Assembly: GCF_026151205.1 (NCBI RefSeq)
Contig: NC_087072.1
Location: 18,834,103-18,894,102, forward strand
Length of the DNA: 60,000 nt
Origin: Bolinopsis microptera
Taxonomy: Eukaryota; Ctenophora; Tentaculata; Lobata; Bolinopsidae
Reading direction: 5' to 3'
Of this stretch, positions 49,601 to 58,200 are shown piece after piece. A program made the position numbers and the translations under genes. Below the pieces are notes generated by a model. It was not told where the DNA came from and ran no database searches. It was given only the letters and a program-made list of their open reading frames with translations. Each line of letters starts with the position of its first letter. The stretch's first letter is position 1.

Positions 49601-52600
49601 CCTCCTGAGTCCTCCTCCTGAGTCCTCCTCCTGAGTCCTCCGCCTCTTCCTTCTGAGTCCTCCTCCTGAGTCCTCCTCCTCCTCCCTCTCAGTCATCCTC
49701 CTCGGCCATCCTCCCCAGCCATCCTCAGCCATCCTCCTCAGTACTCCTCAGTCCTCCTCCTTCTCAGTCATCGTCAGTCCTCCTCCTCAGTCCTCCTCCT
49801 CCTCCTGGGTCCTCCTCCTCCTCCTCCTGGGTCCTCCTGGGTCTTCCTGATCCTCCCCAGTCCTCTCCCTCCTCCCCTCCTCAGTCCTCCTCCTACTCCT
49901 CCTCCTCGTCCTCTGTCCTCCTCATCAGTCCTCAACAGTTCTCCTCCTCCCCAGTCCTCCTCCTCCTCCTGGGGCCTTTTCCTGGGTCCTCCTCCTGGGT
50001 CCTCCTCCTCCTGGGTCCTCCTTCTCCTCCTCAGTCCTTCTCCTCCTCCTCCTCAGTCCTCTTCCTCCTCTTCCTCCTCCTCCTCCCTCTCAGTCATCCT
50101 CCTCAGCCATCCTCCTGAGTCCTCCTCCTCCTCAGTCATCCTCCTCAGTTCTCCTCCTCCTCCTCCTAGGTCCTCCTTCTGGGTCCTCCTCCTCATCCTT
50201 CTCATCAGTCCTCCTCCCCAGTCCTCTCCCAGTCCCCCTCCTTCTCCTCATCCTATTCAATCCTCCTCCGCCTCCTCCTCCTCCTCAGTTCTCTTCAGTC
50301 CTCCTTCTCATTTCTCCTACGTCCTCCTCCTGAGTCCTCCTCCTGAGTCCTCCTCCTCTTCCTTCTGAGTCCTCCTCCTGAGTCCTCCTCCTCCTCCCTC
50401 TCAGTCATCCTCCTCAGTCATCCTCCTCAGCCATCCTCCCCAGCCATCCTCCCCAGCCATCCTCCTCAGCCAACCTCCTCCTTCTCAGTCATCGTCAGTC
50501 CTCCTCCTCAGTCCTCCTCAGTCCTCCTCCTCCTCCTGGGTCCTCCTCCTCCTCCTCCTCCTGGGTCCTCCTGGGTCTTCCTGATCCTCCCCAGTCCTCT
50601 TCCTCCTCCCCTCCTCAGTCCTCCTACTACTCCTCCTCCTCGTCCTCAGTCCTCCTCATCAGTCCTCAACAGTTCTCCTCCTCCCCAGTCCTCCTCCTCC
50701 TCCTGAGGCCTTTTCCTGGGTCCTCCTCCTCGGTCCTCCTCCTCCTGGGTCCTCCTCCTCCTGGGTCCTCCTTCTCCTCCTCAGTCCTTCTCCTCCTCAG
50801 TCCTCTTCCTCCTCTTCCTCCTCCTCCTCCCTCTCAGTCATCCTCCTCAGCCATCCTCCTCAGCCATCCTCCTGAGTCCTCCTCCTTCTCAGTCCTCCTG
50901 AGTCCTCCTCCTGAGTCCTCCTCCTCCTCCTCCTAGGTCCTCCTTCTGGGTCCTCCTCCTCCTGGGTCTTCCTGATCCTTCTCCTCCCTCTCAGTCATCC
51001 TCCTCAGTCATCCTCCTCAGTCATCCTCCTCAGCCATCCTCCTCAGCCATCCTTCTCAGCCATCCTCCTCAGTACTCTTCAGTACTCTTCAGTACTCTTC
51101 AGTCCTCAAAATGTTTGTCCGCTAATGTCCACCAATGTCCGCTAATGTCCATCAATGTCCATCCAAGTCCGCCAATGTCCATCCGGGTCCGCCAATGTCC
51201 GTCCGAGTCCGCCAATGTCCGTCCGAGTCCGCCAATGTCCGTCCGAGTCCGCCAATGTCCGTCCGTGTCCGCCAATGTCCCAAAAAACACGTCCGTTGTC
51301 TCATAGAATCCAAAAAGGACAGGACATATAATAGGCGGACATGGACGGACATGACACCCCCCTCTATACTATTATAGAAACCATTGTATGACATTTCTAC
51401 GTCATACTCATATTCTGAAATTGTGTTAATTAAATGTCGATACGTGATTTATGTATTTACCTTCATGTTCATAAGAAAATTGTCATCACTTAGTCTTTTC
51501 AGAACAAATCAGAAATTTTCTTGAAAGAATCATCAAATGAAACTCAACAACACTACACAACTTAATCAGATTATACCTTTGATCAGATAATTGTAAACGT
51601 GTGCCAAAATGTTAAGTTTGATGTTTAAAATTTTGCTGAGTTATGACCATTTTAAAATCTGATGGGATCTTATCACTCAATCAGTGGCTTGGCCGGCTCA
51701 CATAATCTACTTGATTGGTTTCAGACTGCTTAGAAGCTCATCCTTTTAGTTGACAGCACCCGAAGCGCTAACGCAAATACCTGACGAGTGTGGTTTGTAG
51801 TTTGCCACATTCGTACGTGACGTCAACTGAACCCGCAGGAAGTGACGTCACTTGTGCACGCTCCCCAAATAGACGAAATTTATATCCTTTATCATAGTGG
51901 TGCAAGAGGTTAAGTATTGGAATACAATGTACTTAGCAAAGTAACAATAGATCTCATAGAAGTTATTCACCTTTGATGTTTGCACCTAACGTGTGCTGTG
52001 GTTGTGTTTTTCATGTTGGCTACCTGGCCTGGCGATAACTACTAACTTGTTAACCTGTTAACCTGTTAACCTGTTAACCTGTTAACCTGTTAACCTGTTA
52101 ACCTGTTAACCTGTTAACCTGTTAACCTCTTAGCCTCTTAACGTCTGGGTTCAGCATGATTTGTGTTTTTATCATGTTTTATTGCGTTTCCTCGTTTGTA
52201 AACGTCTGGGATAGTATAATTCGGTAAAATGTTAGTATACATCAGACATTTCGGTGGAATTCTACTGTGGAATTTCACGGAGCTGTCTTCTAGAAAGTAC
52301 CGAGGATTGTTCTCAGGTTATGAGTTTCCGGGGATTAATTAGACGCATATTTCATCAAATTAACACTTTAATAAGTTCGTAAGATTATTGAATTCAGCAA
52401 GGAACACCGCTCTCATTCACACGAAACCACTCCGTAATTCTCGTCAGCCTTGGTCTCTCTGATTTAGTTAGCGCTTGGGCCACAGAACACAATCGTATCA
52501 TTCACCTCCACTCATTTGACGGACATGCTGTGGTTTGTTTTAAAAGCTTTGACTGTTCTGAGTGGATTCTTGTGAGTGTTTGTTAACTTGGTGGCTGTCT

Positions 52601-55600
52601 CTCTCAGCTGATGTCTCATCACTAGCTGCTCCACCGGTCTCTCCTCTCCAATCTCCCTTATTTCATTGTAATAGTTCTGTTACTAAGCACCCTGTTATCG
52701 ACCACTGGCAACCGTTTTAATTAGGCTGAACTGGGTCCTATAATAATGATTTATTACACAACAAACAGCTGAAATTATTCTGCTCGACATGGCGTGGTGG
52801 TGGTGCGATTATTTACGTTGGAATTGGTTTGTTATTTCTGCAAGTTATTATTCGTACTTAATTATCCGTGTGAGCTAGATTGCACTGTCTGAAATTATTG
52901 GAGCTATTGTGCTACGTCGCACTAATATTAATTGGTCATGAACTATGTCTGTATAACAGAACAGTTATTTATCAATGCAGATTAATAATATGCAAGCCAA
53001 TCAAAATAAGTCGTCAACTCTGTATGTTGGAATCTGCCTCTAGTACAAATTGCCTATTACGCAATATTCTTACCACTACAGTTTTATTTTCCTTACATAT
53101 TTGTGTCACTTATGACTCGCATTTGTTAAAAATTCGTGTAATTTTTGAAAAGTTTATTTAACAACGTTTAAAACATTTTGGAACCGATTTTAGAGATTAT
53201 AACGCTTTTAGCTTTCTAATCTTGATCAGAGTACTTGATTGCTGACTATGATACAGATAATATCTTAATATCGATTTAGATTGTAGGTATCCCAATTACT
53301 TTCTACAGAGCCTCCGTAATTATAGTGCGAAAGATAAAGATGAGTGATTTTAATTGTGGTAGGCTACGTGAATCAAATTAAAGTTCCAGCAGAATGAAAA
53401 TTTAGAGCCTGGTAGGCTATAGGGCTAGTCTACGTGGATAGAATTAAAATTTTAACAGAATGAAGATTTAAACGGTGCTAGACTATTCATCTTTAGATCT
53501 GGGTTTCTGGGTTACTTAAACTGTCGTTTAGTAGGTCGGTCTGCATGTTATATTGAACTCTATTTCCCAAAGTAATAATTTCTTTATTTTCCGCTTACTG
53601 ATGGTTTAAGGAGCACGCTATGAGATGTGCTATATAACGATAGTCACTGAAATAATGGAACCTAAAATATGATTCATCAGACGCATGTGAAGGAATGTAC
53701 TCTGCGTCCAGTCTTACTTTAGCTGCTTAGTTGCTTATAAGCCTGCGCTTATTTTGTTATTCGTGATATGTCTGTCCACTTGTATTTGGTTCACATTTTA
53801 ATGCGGTTTTGCTGGTACGTGTTAGGTTTGCAGGAACGTGTTACTTCTGACAAATAGAATAGTGGGGTTGTGAACCATATTTGCTTTGACACCTTATAAC
53901 CAAATTAACCATACAGGGTTCTATCGATAAATGATGGAAGCTGATTGGTTAATACTTGTCACGCATTAGTTAAGAGGTTCACCTCCCCACCAATATTTAG
54001 ATCTGTGCGACTTACTGTCGGTCACATGGGCACTCTAAAAGTCTAAATGTCTAAGTTTATCTTCGTAAATCTTAATCTGTCAACAATCTGCAGAACGATA
54101 TTTCACCGCCTGTCACGTGATCTAGGGATATTCCTTCTGCTTTGCCAAACTTTTAACTATTTCTGTACCTATGTTGACCGAAATAATTGTTTGCATAAAC
54201 TTCCTGCCGCACATCAATTAACTTTTTGGAAATTTTGTCTCTTTTGGGTCTTTTGTACTTGTCGTATTTAATTTGGTAATTGGATGGTGTAATTGGTGAT
54301 TATAAGTAGTGAATGATTTTATAATGGCTATAATGAGCTACCGTAACTGTTCTGTGTAAAACTAATGCACCAGGCTGATAGCTACCGCAAAACTTTACTG
54401 CGCAAGTTAAAAGCCAGGTCTGATGTTCTAATTCTGTCTAGCTTACTTTTAAAATTTCGAATATGTCATTGCACAGCCACTGCAGAGTCCACAGAACTAC
54501 CCTTAAGGTTGTTACAGTTTAAGTCATCTCTATACTAACTGTGAGTAGCTGTTAGTTTGGAAGGGAGATTAAGCGAAGCCCTGGTCGTGATGGCAGGTTA
54601 AACCAATGTTAAAAGAGACCGATTCTCATGCTGAAACCTCCAATTAAATTTATTTTACTTTGTTGAAGGCTGCCTGGGTCTTTATGATGGAGATGTACAT
54701 CTTTTTATGGGATGTTAGATAGGATAGGTGTCTTCATGCAGGATTAGCATCTAATGATGGTTACTTTAACAGTTAGTGATGATAATTTGAAGAGTTAGCT
54801 AACATTATTAGACTAGTTACCAATCTTTTATATCTTATATTGTTGCTGAGTGTTTTTTTTCTTCACGGAACTAGCCTATATTTGTGTGTCGTACCCTGAA
54901 AGAGACCGGCAACAACTTCTACTTTTGTGTTTAGTCTAGTTTGATACTTTGTAAAGCTCTTTAATAAACATTGTTCTTATATTCGATATTTCCTGTTGTT
55001 CTAATGTTACTCTCTCCTCTATTTCCTGTTGTTCTAATATTACTCTCTCCTCTTATCCATCTACTCAGGTTATGTCGAGTATTAGCCTCTTACGAGGAAA
55101 TATAACCAGCACCAACGACACCCTCCTCCTAGTAGAGGGAAGTTTAAATGAAACAGACAAGAGCAACCTTATATCCGAGAGTTGGACTTGTTCTTAGCTT
55201 CTCTACACTTATTCTGCTTCGTGTTCGGGACTCTTGGTAATATAACTGCGTTCAGATACTTTGCAGTGCAACGCAAGGAACTCTCCACCTGCATCTACTT
55301 GGCTATTTCGCTGACGGATATTGTAGTATCTCTGCTTACTCTACCAGTTGCTATTTCCTACATTGGAAATCGGGAGCCACTGATGTTTGGCTTGAAGGGC
55401 TTCTGTACGTTTTGGGGCAGTATCAACACGGTGGTCCCTCATTTTTCCGTGTCGATGGTAACAATTCTCAGCATGACTCGAACCCACTCCCTACTCTTCC
55501 CACTGCACAAGATCCGCAAGAGATCTATCTTGATAGTGATGGGACTTTACTTCCTGATCTTATCTTTACAAGCGGTAATACCAATGGCTCTGGGAATGTC

Positions 55601-58200
55601 TAAAATGCTATATCTATCCGATGATACTTACTGTTATAGTGAAGCCTCCAATGAGGTATGGAGAAACATGGACACCATCCTGGACGTAGTTGAACTGGGT
55701 TGCCCGATTATCCCTGTCGTAGTGAGCTGCACTCTATCCTCCTTTCATATCCTTAAATCAAGGAGCATTTCAAACAATAGGTCCAGCTCCAGAATGAAAG
55801 TGTATGCCACAATAACAATAATTATCATGACACTGGTCTACATAATGTTCAATATACCAGTATTTATACAGTTTATCCTGTACCTGGTGACCCTCTATAA
55901 GTACGAGTATCCGGGACCCCTATTCTCCTCCCTCTGGATGTCCTCTTATTCCTGGAACATTCTTTTTGTGCTGTGTGTGGCTCTCAACGCGACAATCAAC
56001 CCTTTTATATACTTTAGCAGAATGAATCATTTCAAAGCGTATGTACTCGGTGAGATGAAAAGTATGCGACGTATTTTGCTTTCTAAGGAAAGATATTCAA
56101 GAGTTCGATTTAATGAAGAAAGTAGAATATATCATGTGACCAGTGGTATCGAACTGAAGACAATGATTGAGGGTGAAGTTCGTCTAGTTCGGTCCCGGAC
56201 CGAATGCTCACTTGCAGACGATATAAATCTCACTAGCTAACTAATTAATATTTTTATGTTTTTTTTGGGATGACATTTGTGTGACCGACAATATCTAACT
56301 TAATAAAAAAGCATGGCTCATTTTTACACTTGCTAAATACCGTTTGTACCTGCACCTAATGTACGATTTCTACTATAAATTCCGTTGTGCTCATACCAGT
56401 TATTTTGCGCCTAGAGAGCACATAAAGCGATATATATATATATATATATATATTTATCTATACATAGATATATGCATGATCTAGGCATCTATTATCATTT
56501 TCGAGAGATTGCACCATGGTGGTCTATGAAATGAAGTAGAAACAGGGATATATAAGTGGCGGTATAATAAGGAGTAGAAGATGAGCCCGGGTGTCCAAAG
56601 AGCAAAATAATAAGCGTTAGGTCAGTCCCGTCCAGTTCCTCTTCAAGCACTTCCTCTGAGTGGTTTCCGAGCACAAAATGAATCCTGCACACCGGGTAGG
56701 ATTGGTAAAAGTATCATGATGGCGAGTGATGATGGCGTTGTTTTATATTTCTCTCATCAGCCGGTTGCTGATTTAACGTAAATTAGGTGCAATTTGATTG
56801 CAAAATTATCGTAATATATGTTTGGAACTCATGTTCCACTTTATTAACTTTCAGTTGCAGACGATATTATTTTGCATCTAGCTTGATTACATGTTCTGTC
56901 GTTATGGCGATTTTAAAAATTCTAAAGATTCCCTTTGTTTTAGTTTAACCCTACTTATGACTGAATAAATTCAGTGAAAATGCCGCACAATATTTCGCAA
57001 GTAAAAAACAGTAAAATTCGAGTGGTAACATAATTCAGGCTATCTGGTTGGAACCAGAAAGAACCAGCGCTACAGGACAAGTTTCATGTTGGAGATCAGC
57101 TGCTAAGCGTGAACGGACAACCTGTAACCACAGTTGCTGAAGCGTATACAATCATGGAGATGACCCCAAGCGGAGTAAGTCAAAGCGAGATAGTTTAGTT
57201 TTGTCTACCAGAACACTTCTAGAAGATATCACATATACTTTGTCAAGCTCAGTTTAAATAGCTTTAATTGTGATTCAGACGATTCGAGCTTAAAATCGAT
57301 TCGGCCACCACCAGTTTACAGACCCACGCTGAGGTAGAGCTAATTCCGTAGTGAGCGAACGCGGGACCCGATTATAAAATTTGTAATAAAACATGGAAAT
57401 CGTTATTAAATAAAAAGCCGCGCGACCCGAGGCGCTGAAGCATTTTTTCTTTCGCTCTGTCAAAACATAGTTAATTGTAATAGTCGATGTTAGATTTCGA
57501 GACCTTTAACAAGGGTTTGACTTGAAAAATTTCAGGTGGAGTTGCTGCTGAAAAGAATGCCCCTCGCTGCTGAGTACAAAATGCATAGAGAGAAGGAATC
57601 TGAAGATTGGGGAATGCAAATTAGACAGAACAGAGTAAGTTTATATAACCACCATAGCAAAAAATATACGATGCCAATTATTATTAAAACCAGTCTAATG
57701 ATTCTTCTCCTTTTAAATATGCAGGAATAATACACTTTTCCTATAACTCGATGCAAACATTAGCTACAATCCCAGTTGGTTGATGTGATACACGGTGGTA
57801 TAGCTTGGACTGCTGGACTGCAGCCCTTCTCTGCTGAGTTTGCTGATAAAGCCTGCTCGTGGGCCATTACTCAAGTCAACAGGTGCCCAGTTAGTGTGCT
57901 CTGCAGATCTACTGACGTCATCTGGACCAAGGTACAGATACCATTTATAATTTATAGCGCTCACCATTTTTGGCTGTATTATCGAAATGATAGAGATACA
58001 AACTTTTTCATATGTCATAGCGAAAGTTTTCATTAAAGCTTACAAACTGTGTTTCCTCGTTTTAGTTACTACTGATTTTACAGATAAACAGTGGGAAGAC
58101 CGATGTTTCCATCACTCTTCAGCCCTCCGAATTTGTAAATCTTCTCTCAAATTCTCTTCTCGAACACCCCCACTACGAGGACTTTGTAGCCAGATCTTGA
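28669..58200 (+). CDS. Triple-PDZ scaffold protein, syntenin-like, 9 exons over 29.5 kb
   Basis: Exons: 28669-28781, 30666-30816, 30940-31008, 33359-33396, 33528-33626, 57039-57174, 57536-57634, 57776-57931, 58084-58200. All junctions are GT-AG, every phase fits, and the total is 978 nt (325 residues plus stop). PDZ1 covers residues about 8-88 (RLGLLLAGG; GGLQIMSVNN; HHDAIMAL). An acidic linker (KSLEDDEE) precedes PDZ2 at about 126-212 (STLSIYL; HVGDQLLSVNGQPV). A very short linker leads to PDZ3 at about 213-304 (DWGMQI; GGIAWTAGL; TDVSITLQP) and a tail ending EDFVARS. The tight PDZ2-PDZ3 spacing and the tail resemble syntenin, which binds C-termini of membrane proteins; the extra N-terminal PDZ is not syntenin-like. 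The 23.4-kb intron 33627-57038 splits PDZ2 and hosts a GPCR gene and many transposons. A 5' non-coding exon is likely, because an acceptor (TTCTTTAG) precedes the ATG. AATAAA lies at 58564. It could instead be two genes (see 31093-31128). Confidence 0.75.
28895..29809 (-). CDS. Secreted beta-sandwich protein, prokaryote-like, single exon
   Basis: An intronless 304-codon gene on the strand opposite the PDZ gene, inside its first coding intron. Residues 1-15 (MNLLIVVLIVGTSAS) form a signal peptide. The mature protein has blocks such as EVTVYYRR, GYKEIAHTYYAKFRHDGEAQ, NEWIGMKFVVYNLDD, KLEVYIDQ, NWKNVGEMTDDG and a C-terminal FLQVTEIQ. These resemble uncharacterised single-domain proteins known from archaea, bacteria and fungi, with a W-I-G-x-K-x-V-x-Y-N motif and a W-K-x-V-x-E-x-x-D-D-G motif. 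The fold is expected to be a concanavalin-like beta-sandwich of the type used by polysaccharide lyases and lectins. Substrate and activity are unknown. One N-glycosylation site (NTT) is visible. No introns in an intron-rich neighbourhood and a prokaryotic resemblance suggest horizontal origin. A TATA-like site lies just upstream. Confidence 0.8.
   Translation of the reverse strand: MNLLIVVLIVGTSASFPHLPALYTSNPHIPSWDSDHWATYKARDLTPRDWYDKTGLSQKRGKDPVLSVAEGVLTMSGDQPRLYINPWFKPDKRHYTWEEERARLAADRPLRFYKNTEVTVYYRRSGTDGAAHAGLIIGCRSSPNGHTSSTGYKEIAHTYYAKFRHDGEAQFVKEVTHPNTTVHSIGDLFSGKPLPQNEWIGMKFVVYNLDDKRVKLEVYIDQTSGGQLGKITDKSNWKNVGEMTDDGTNFEASTIGEVDGKSAITEGGGVVLIRNTGITKAEYKFLQVTEIQTPAQQLFVPEDF
29855..29862 (-). 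promoter_or_regulatory. TATA-box candidate for the secreted protein gene
   Basis: TATATATA on the minus strand, about 45-50 bp before the ATG at 29809, which would give a short 5' UTR. TATA-like runs are common in this AT-rich DNA, so the support is positional only. Confidence 0.4.
30454..30472. repeat. Poly-G tract
   Basis: A run of about 18 G in the first coding intron of the PDZ gene. One of at least eight long G or C runs in this window. No terminal inverted repeat partner was identified here. Confidence 0.7.
31027..31046. repeat. Poly-C tract inside a short intron
   Basis: About 20 C lie between the exon end at 31008 and the optional exon at 31093. It sits where a splice polypyrimidine region could be affected. 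Confidence 0.7.
31093..31128 (+). CDS. Optional terminal exon giving a short single-PDZ isoform
   Basis: After the acceptor TTCTGTTGCAG, an in-phase 11-codon tail (LEENSRGFGAR) ends in TAA at 31126. It could follow the exon ending 31008 in place of the one at 33359, giving a 122-residue protein with PDZ1 only. Alternatively it shows that 28669-31128 is a separate gene. The acidic LEE start continues the DDEE linker naturally. No nearby polyadenylation signal is evident. Confidence 0.45.
   Translation, partial: LEENSRGFGAR
31129..33358. other. Intronic spacer of PDZ gene, no gene seen
   Basis: AT-rich, no credible coding frames. A short tandem GTAGTGTT(G/C)TA array lies at about 31571-31613. 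No transposon was recognised. Confidence 0.4.
33627..38979. other. Giant PDZ intron, left part: no gene, several perfect short palindromes
   Basis: No coding frame with recognisable content. Perfect-stem inverted repeats are at 34601-34633 (AACACGGACC stem), 35727-35763 (CCAGGGCCTG), 36514-36541 (TGTCGTAATAAT), 37149-37174 (CCTTTTTAGTTTT, no loop) and 37201-37232 (TATATGGCTTCA). The paired ATCACGTGA sites near 35406 and 35430 are also palindromic. A tandem pair CCTCTCTATACCGTG lies at 37983-38013. Confidence 0.5.
38984..40390. mobile_element. TTAA-flanked DNA element with ~150-bp terminal inverted repeats and poly-G ends
   Basis: The left end GGCCACAG-(G)n at 38984 and right end CCCCCCTGTGGCC at 40390 are each bordered by TTAA (38980-38983, 40391-40394), the target duplication of piggyBac and Kolobok transposons. 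The arms match over about 150 bp: TTTTGCCAGTTGGCAGACCA, GCACACCACCC, CCAGAGCGCCTA, CGTAAAATTGAG and AATCAGTTAA recur inverted near 40228-40375. Inside the left arm a second TTAA-GGCCACAGGGG end lies at 39131. A further large hairpin (about 39410-39545, GTTATGTAACGATT arms) and the repeated GTACGGTACGTAC palindromes (39775-39800, 40090-40160) fill the interior. No transposase is encoded. Confidence 0.75.
39131..40671. mobile_element. Possible second, overlapping poly-G-ended element
   Basis: TTAA-GGCCACAG-(G)n at 39131 faces CTTCTC-(C)n-TGCCCCC-TTAA ending at 40671. A segment at about 39595-39720 (AGAAGATAGGTTTTT onwards) is the inverted match of 40545-40650. The two outer ends themselves match only in the poly-G core, so pairing is uncertain. 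These may be ends of different copies scrambled by nesting. Confidence 0.35.
40415..40521. repeat. 20-bp tandem repeat folding into a hairpin
   Basis: The unit CTAGCGCTGGATGGCGACAA is repeated about three times, then continues as the inverse TAGTTGTCGCCATCCAGCG twice. The direct units can pair with the inverted ones. It lies just outside the right TTAA of the 38984-40390 element. Confidence 0.8.
40672..41862. other. No gene recognised
   Basis: Intronic spacer. 41668-41707 holds ATTTATGATGTGGAAC and GCCAAAATGGCCAT, phrases repeated at 44052-44085 on the far side of the gag-like region. They may be remnants of its flanking repeats. Confidence 0.35.
41863..44010 (-). pseudogene. Decayed LTR-retroelement gag-like region
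   Basis: Overlapping minus-strand frames (43959-43522, 43485-43198, 43240-42917, 42877-42539, 42174-41863) look like one frameshifted coding region. The first has AARLKRFEKGEDFSMFCERF, then FLHERLLQNVDDKTYSILRA and ATALKNELLNCRQ, the arrangement of Ty3/gypsy-like capsid proteins. A shifted frame continues with SEYVFLLRQ and ENCLLAFLRGLRRKKYDAAA. Downstream is a very Arg/Glu-rich, low-complexity tail that could be nucleic-acid binding. No protease, RT or integrase is present. Flanking phrases at 41668 and 44052 match each other. Alternatives: a domesticated gag fragment, or a poorly conserved host exon set. Confidence 0.5.
44011..47405. other. Giant PDZ intron, middle part: no gene seen
   Basis: An approximately 55-bp phrase (AAAAGTCGTTTTAAATAGAA and onwards to ACTGAGTC) at 45676-45734 is repeated in diverged form at 46146-46200. 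Otherwise AT-rich, with no credible coding frame and no RNA gene recognised. Confidence 0.4.
47406..48240 (-). mobile_element. Helitron-like non-autonomous element, copy 3, carrying a palindrome
   Basis: Same ends as copies 1 and 2: GGTTCCTGCTAG at 47406 (minus strand, followed by T) and TCTTACTATATATAAAGCG at 48240 (preceded by A). The body at 47406-47680 is the most diverged of the three. Between the body and the (TA)n tract lies the perfect palindrome 47683-48177. Confidence 0.65.
47683..48177. repeat. Perfect palindrome, two 228-bp arms, 39-bp spacer
   Basis: Left arm 47683-47910 and right arm 47950-48177 are exact reverse complements by eye, with equal lengths and no mismatch noted. The spacer 47911-47949 begins ATATAGAAATATATATATAT. 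A transcript would fold into a 228-bp duplex. Neither arm encodes protein. Such perfection means very recent origin, continuous correction, or an assembly or read foldback artefact. Confidence 0.9.
48676..48785. repeat. 10-bp tandem array GGACATAGGC
   Basis: About eleven copies of GGACATAGGC or GGACATAGAC. After a short gap, ACGGACAAAAATGGACAAAA units follow (48876-48935). Confidence 0.9.
48950..51108. repeat. 2.2-kb polypyrimidine satellite (CCTCCTCAGTCCT-like)
   Basis: Almost pure C/T with interspersed CAGT, TGGG and TGAG words. Higher-order repetition is visible: blocks such as TCCTGGGTCTTCCTGATCCT recur near 49840, 50564 and 50958, giving a period near 720 bp for the first two. Such tracts can adopt H-DNA on the CT/GA strands. 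A 224-codon Ser/Pro/Leu frame across it is a repeat artefact. Confidence 0.9.
51110..51285. repeat. Tandem array GTCCGCCAATGTCC / GTCCGAGTCC
   Basis: About nine units of roughly 20 bp (ATGTCCGTCCGAGTCCGCCA). The words are the complement of the GGACAT array at the left end, so the two arrays lie in inverted orientation within the element. Confidence 0.85.
51363..54987. other. Giant PDZ intron, right part: no gene seen
   Basis: Besides the 8-bp array at 52049, only a diverged pair of approximately 60-bp phrases near 53360-53475 (TAGGCTACGTGAATCAAATT and TAGTCTACGTGGATAGAATT) stands out. No supported coding frame or RNA gene. Confidence 0.4.
52049..52128. repeat. 8-bp tandem array GTTAACCT, about ten copies
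   Basis: Perfect units of GTTAACCT. Distinct from the animal telomere repeat TTAGGG/CCCTAA. Confidence 0.95.
54988..55053 (+). repeat. 33-bp tandem duplication before GPCR acceptor
   Basis: ATTTCCTGTTGTTCTAAT with the CT-rich tail TACTCTCTCCTCT is present twice, differing at one base, followed by TCCATCTACTCAG. The pyrimidine-rich duplication sits where a splice acceptor tract for the GPCR gene would be. Confidence 0.75.
55072..56240 (+). CDS. Class A (rhodopsin-type) GPCR, N-terminus offset by a frameshift
   Basis: A seven-helix receptor in one exon. Numbered from TTG at 55182: TM1 3-27 with G19-N20; TM2 36-62 with D46; C75 (disulfide cysteine) starts TM3; TRTHSLLFP at 99-107 replaces the usual DRY box; ECL2 cysteine in YCYSE; TM6 IIIMTLVYIMFNIPVF; TM7 ends NATINPFIYF (NPxxY); then a basic, Ser-rich tail. 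No ATG lies in this frame before TM1. A neighbouring frame from ATG 55072 encodes an ideal extracellular N-terminus with glycosylation sites NIT, NDT and NET, and stops at 55197. So a single-base indel near 55170-55185 (real or sequencing error) disconnects it. The acceptor CTACTCAG before 55069 hints at a 5' non-coding exon. Ligand unknown. Nested, same strand, in the PDZ gene's large intron. Confidence 0.8.
56302..56307 (+). terminator. Polyadenylation signal AATAAA for the GPCR
   Basis: AATAAA, 62 bp after the GPCR stop codon, at the usual spacing. AATAAA is the canonical animal signal. Confidence 0.6.
56308..57038. other. Between GPCR and PDZ exon 6
   Basis: Contains a (TA)n microsatellite at about 56431-56453 and no gene. 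Confidence 0.5.

Larger units (their letters stand above)
48609..51362. mobile_element. TIR-bounded satellite-carrying element (poly-G ends, GGACAT arrays, CT-rich core)
   Basis: The left end (G)n-TGTCACGTCCGTCTATGTCC (48609-48650) is the inverse of the right end GGACGGACATGACACCCCCC (51343-51362), with few mismatches. TATACT is found on both outer sides (48603-48608 and 51365-51370), a possible target duplication. Just inside, TCCAAAAAGGACAGGACATA occurs at both ends in the same orientation (near 48667 and 51311). The interior is entirely tandem repeats, described separately. Apparent open frames are repeat translations. Confidence 0.65.

Noticed and set aside
48934-49608. 224-codon Ser/Pro/Leu-rich open frame
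   Set aside because: It is the translation of the CT-rich satellite, where stop codons are rare by composition.
51099-51394. Frames rich in repeated short motifs on both strands
   Set aside because: Direct translations of the GTCCGCCAATGTCC array in several frames.
52049-52128. Interstitial telomere repeat
   Set aside because: The unit is GTTAACCT, not the animal TTAGGG repeat.
55182-55184. TTG as the true start codon of the GPCR
   Set aside because: Animal genes rarely start at TTG, and an adjacent frame supplies a typical receptor N-terminus with an ATG.
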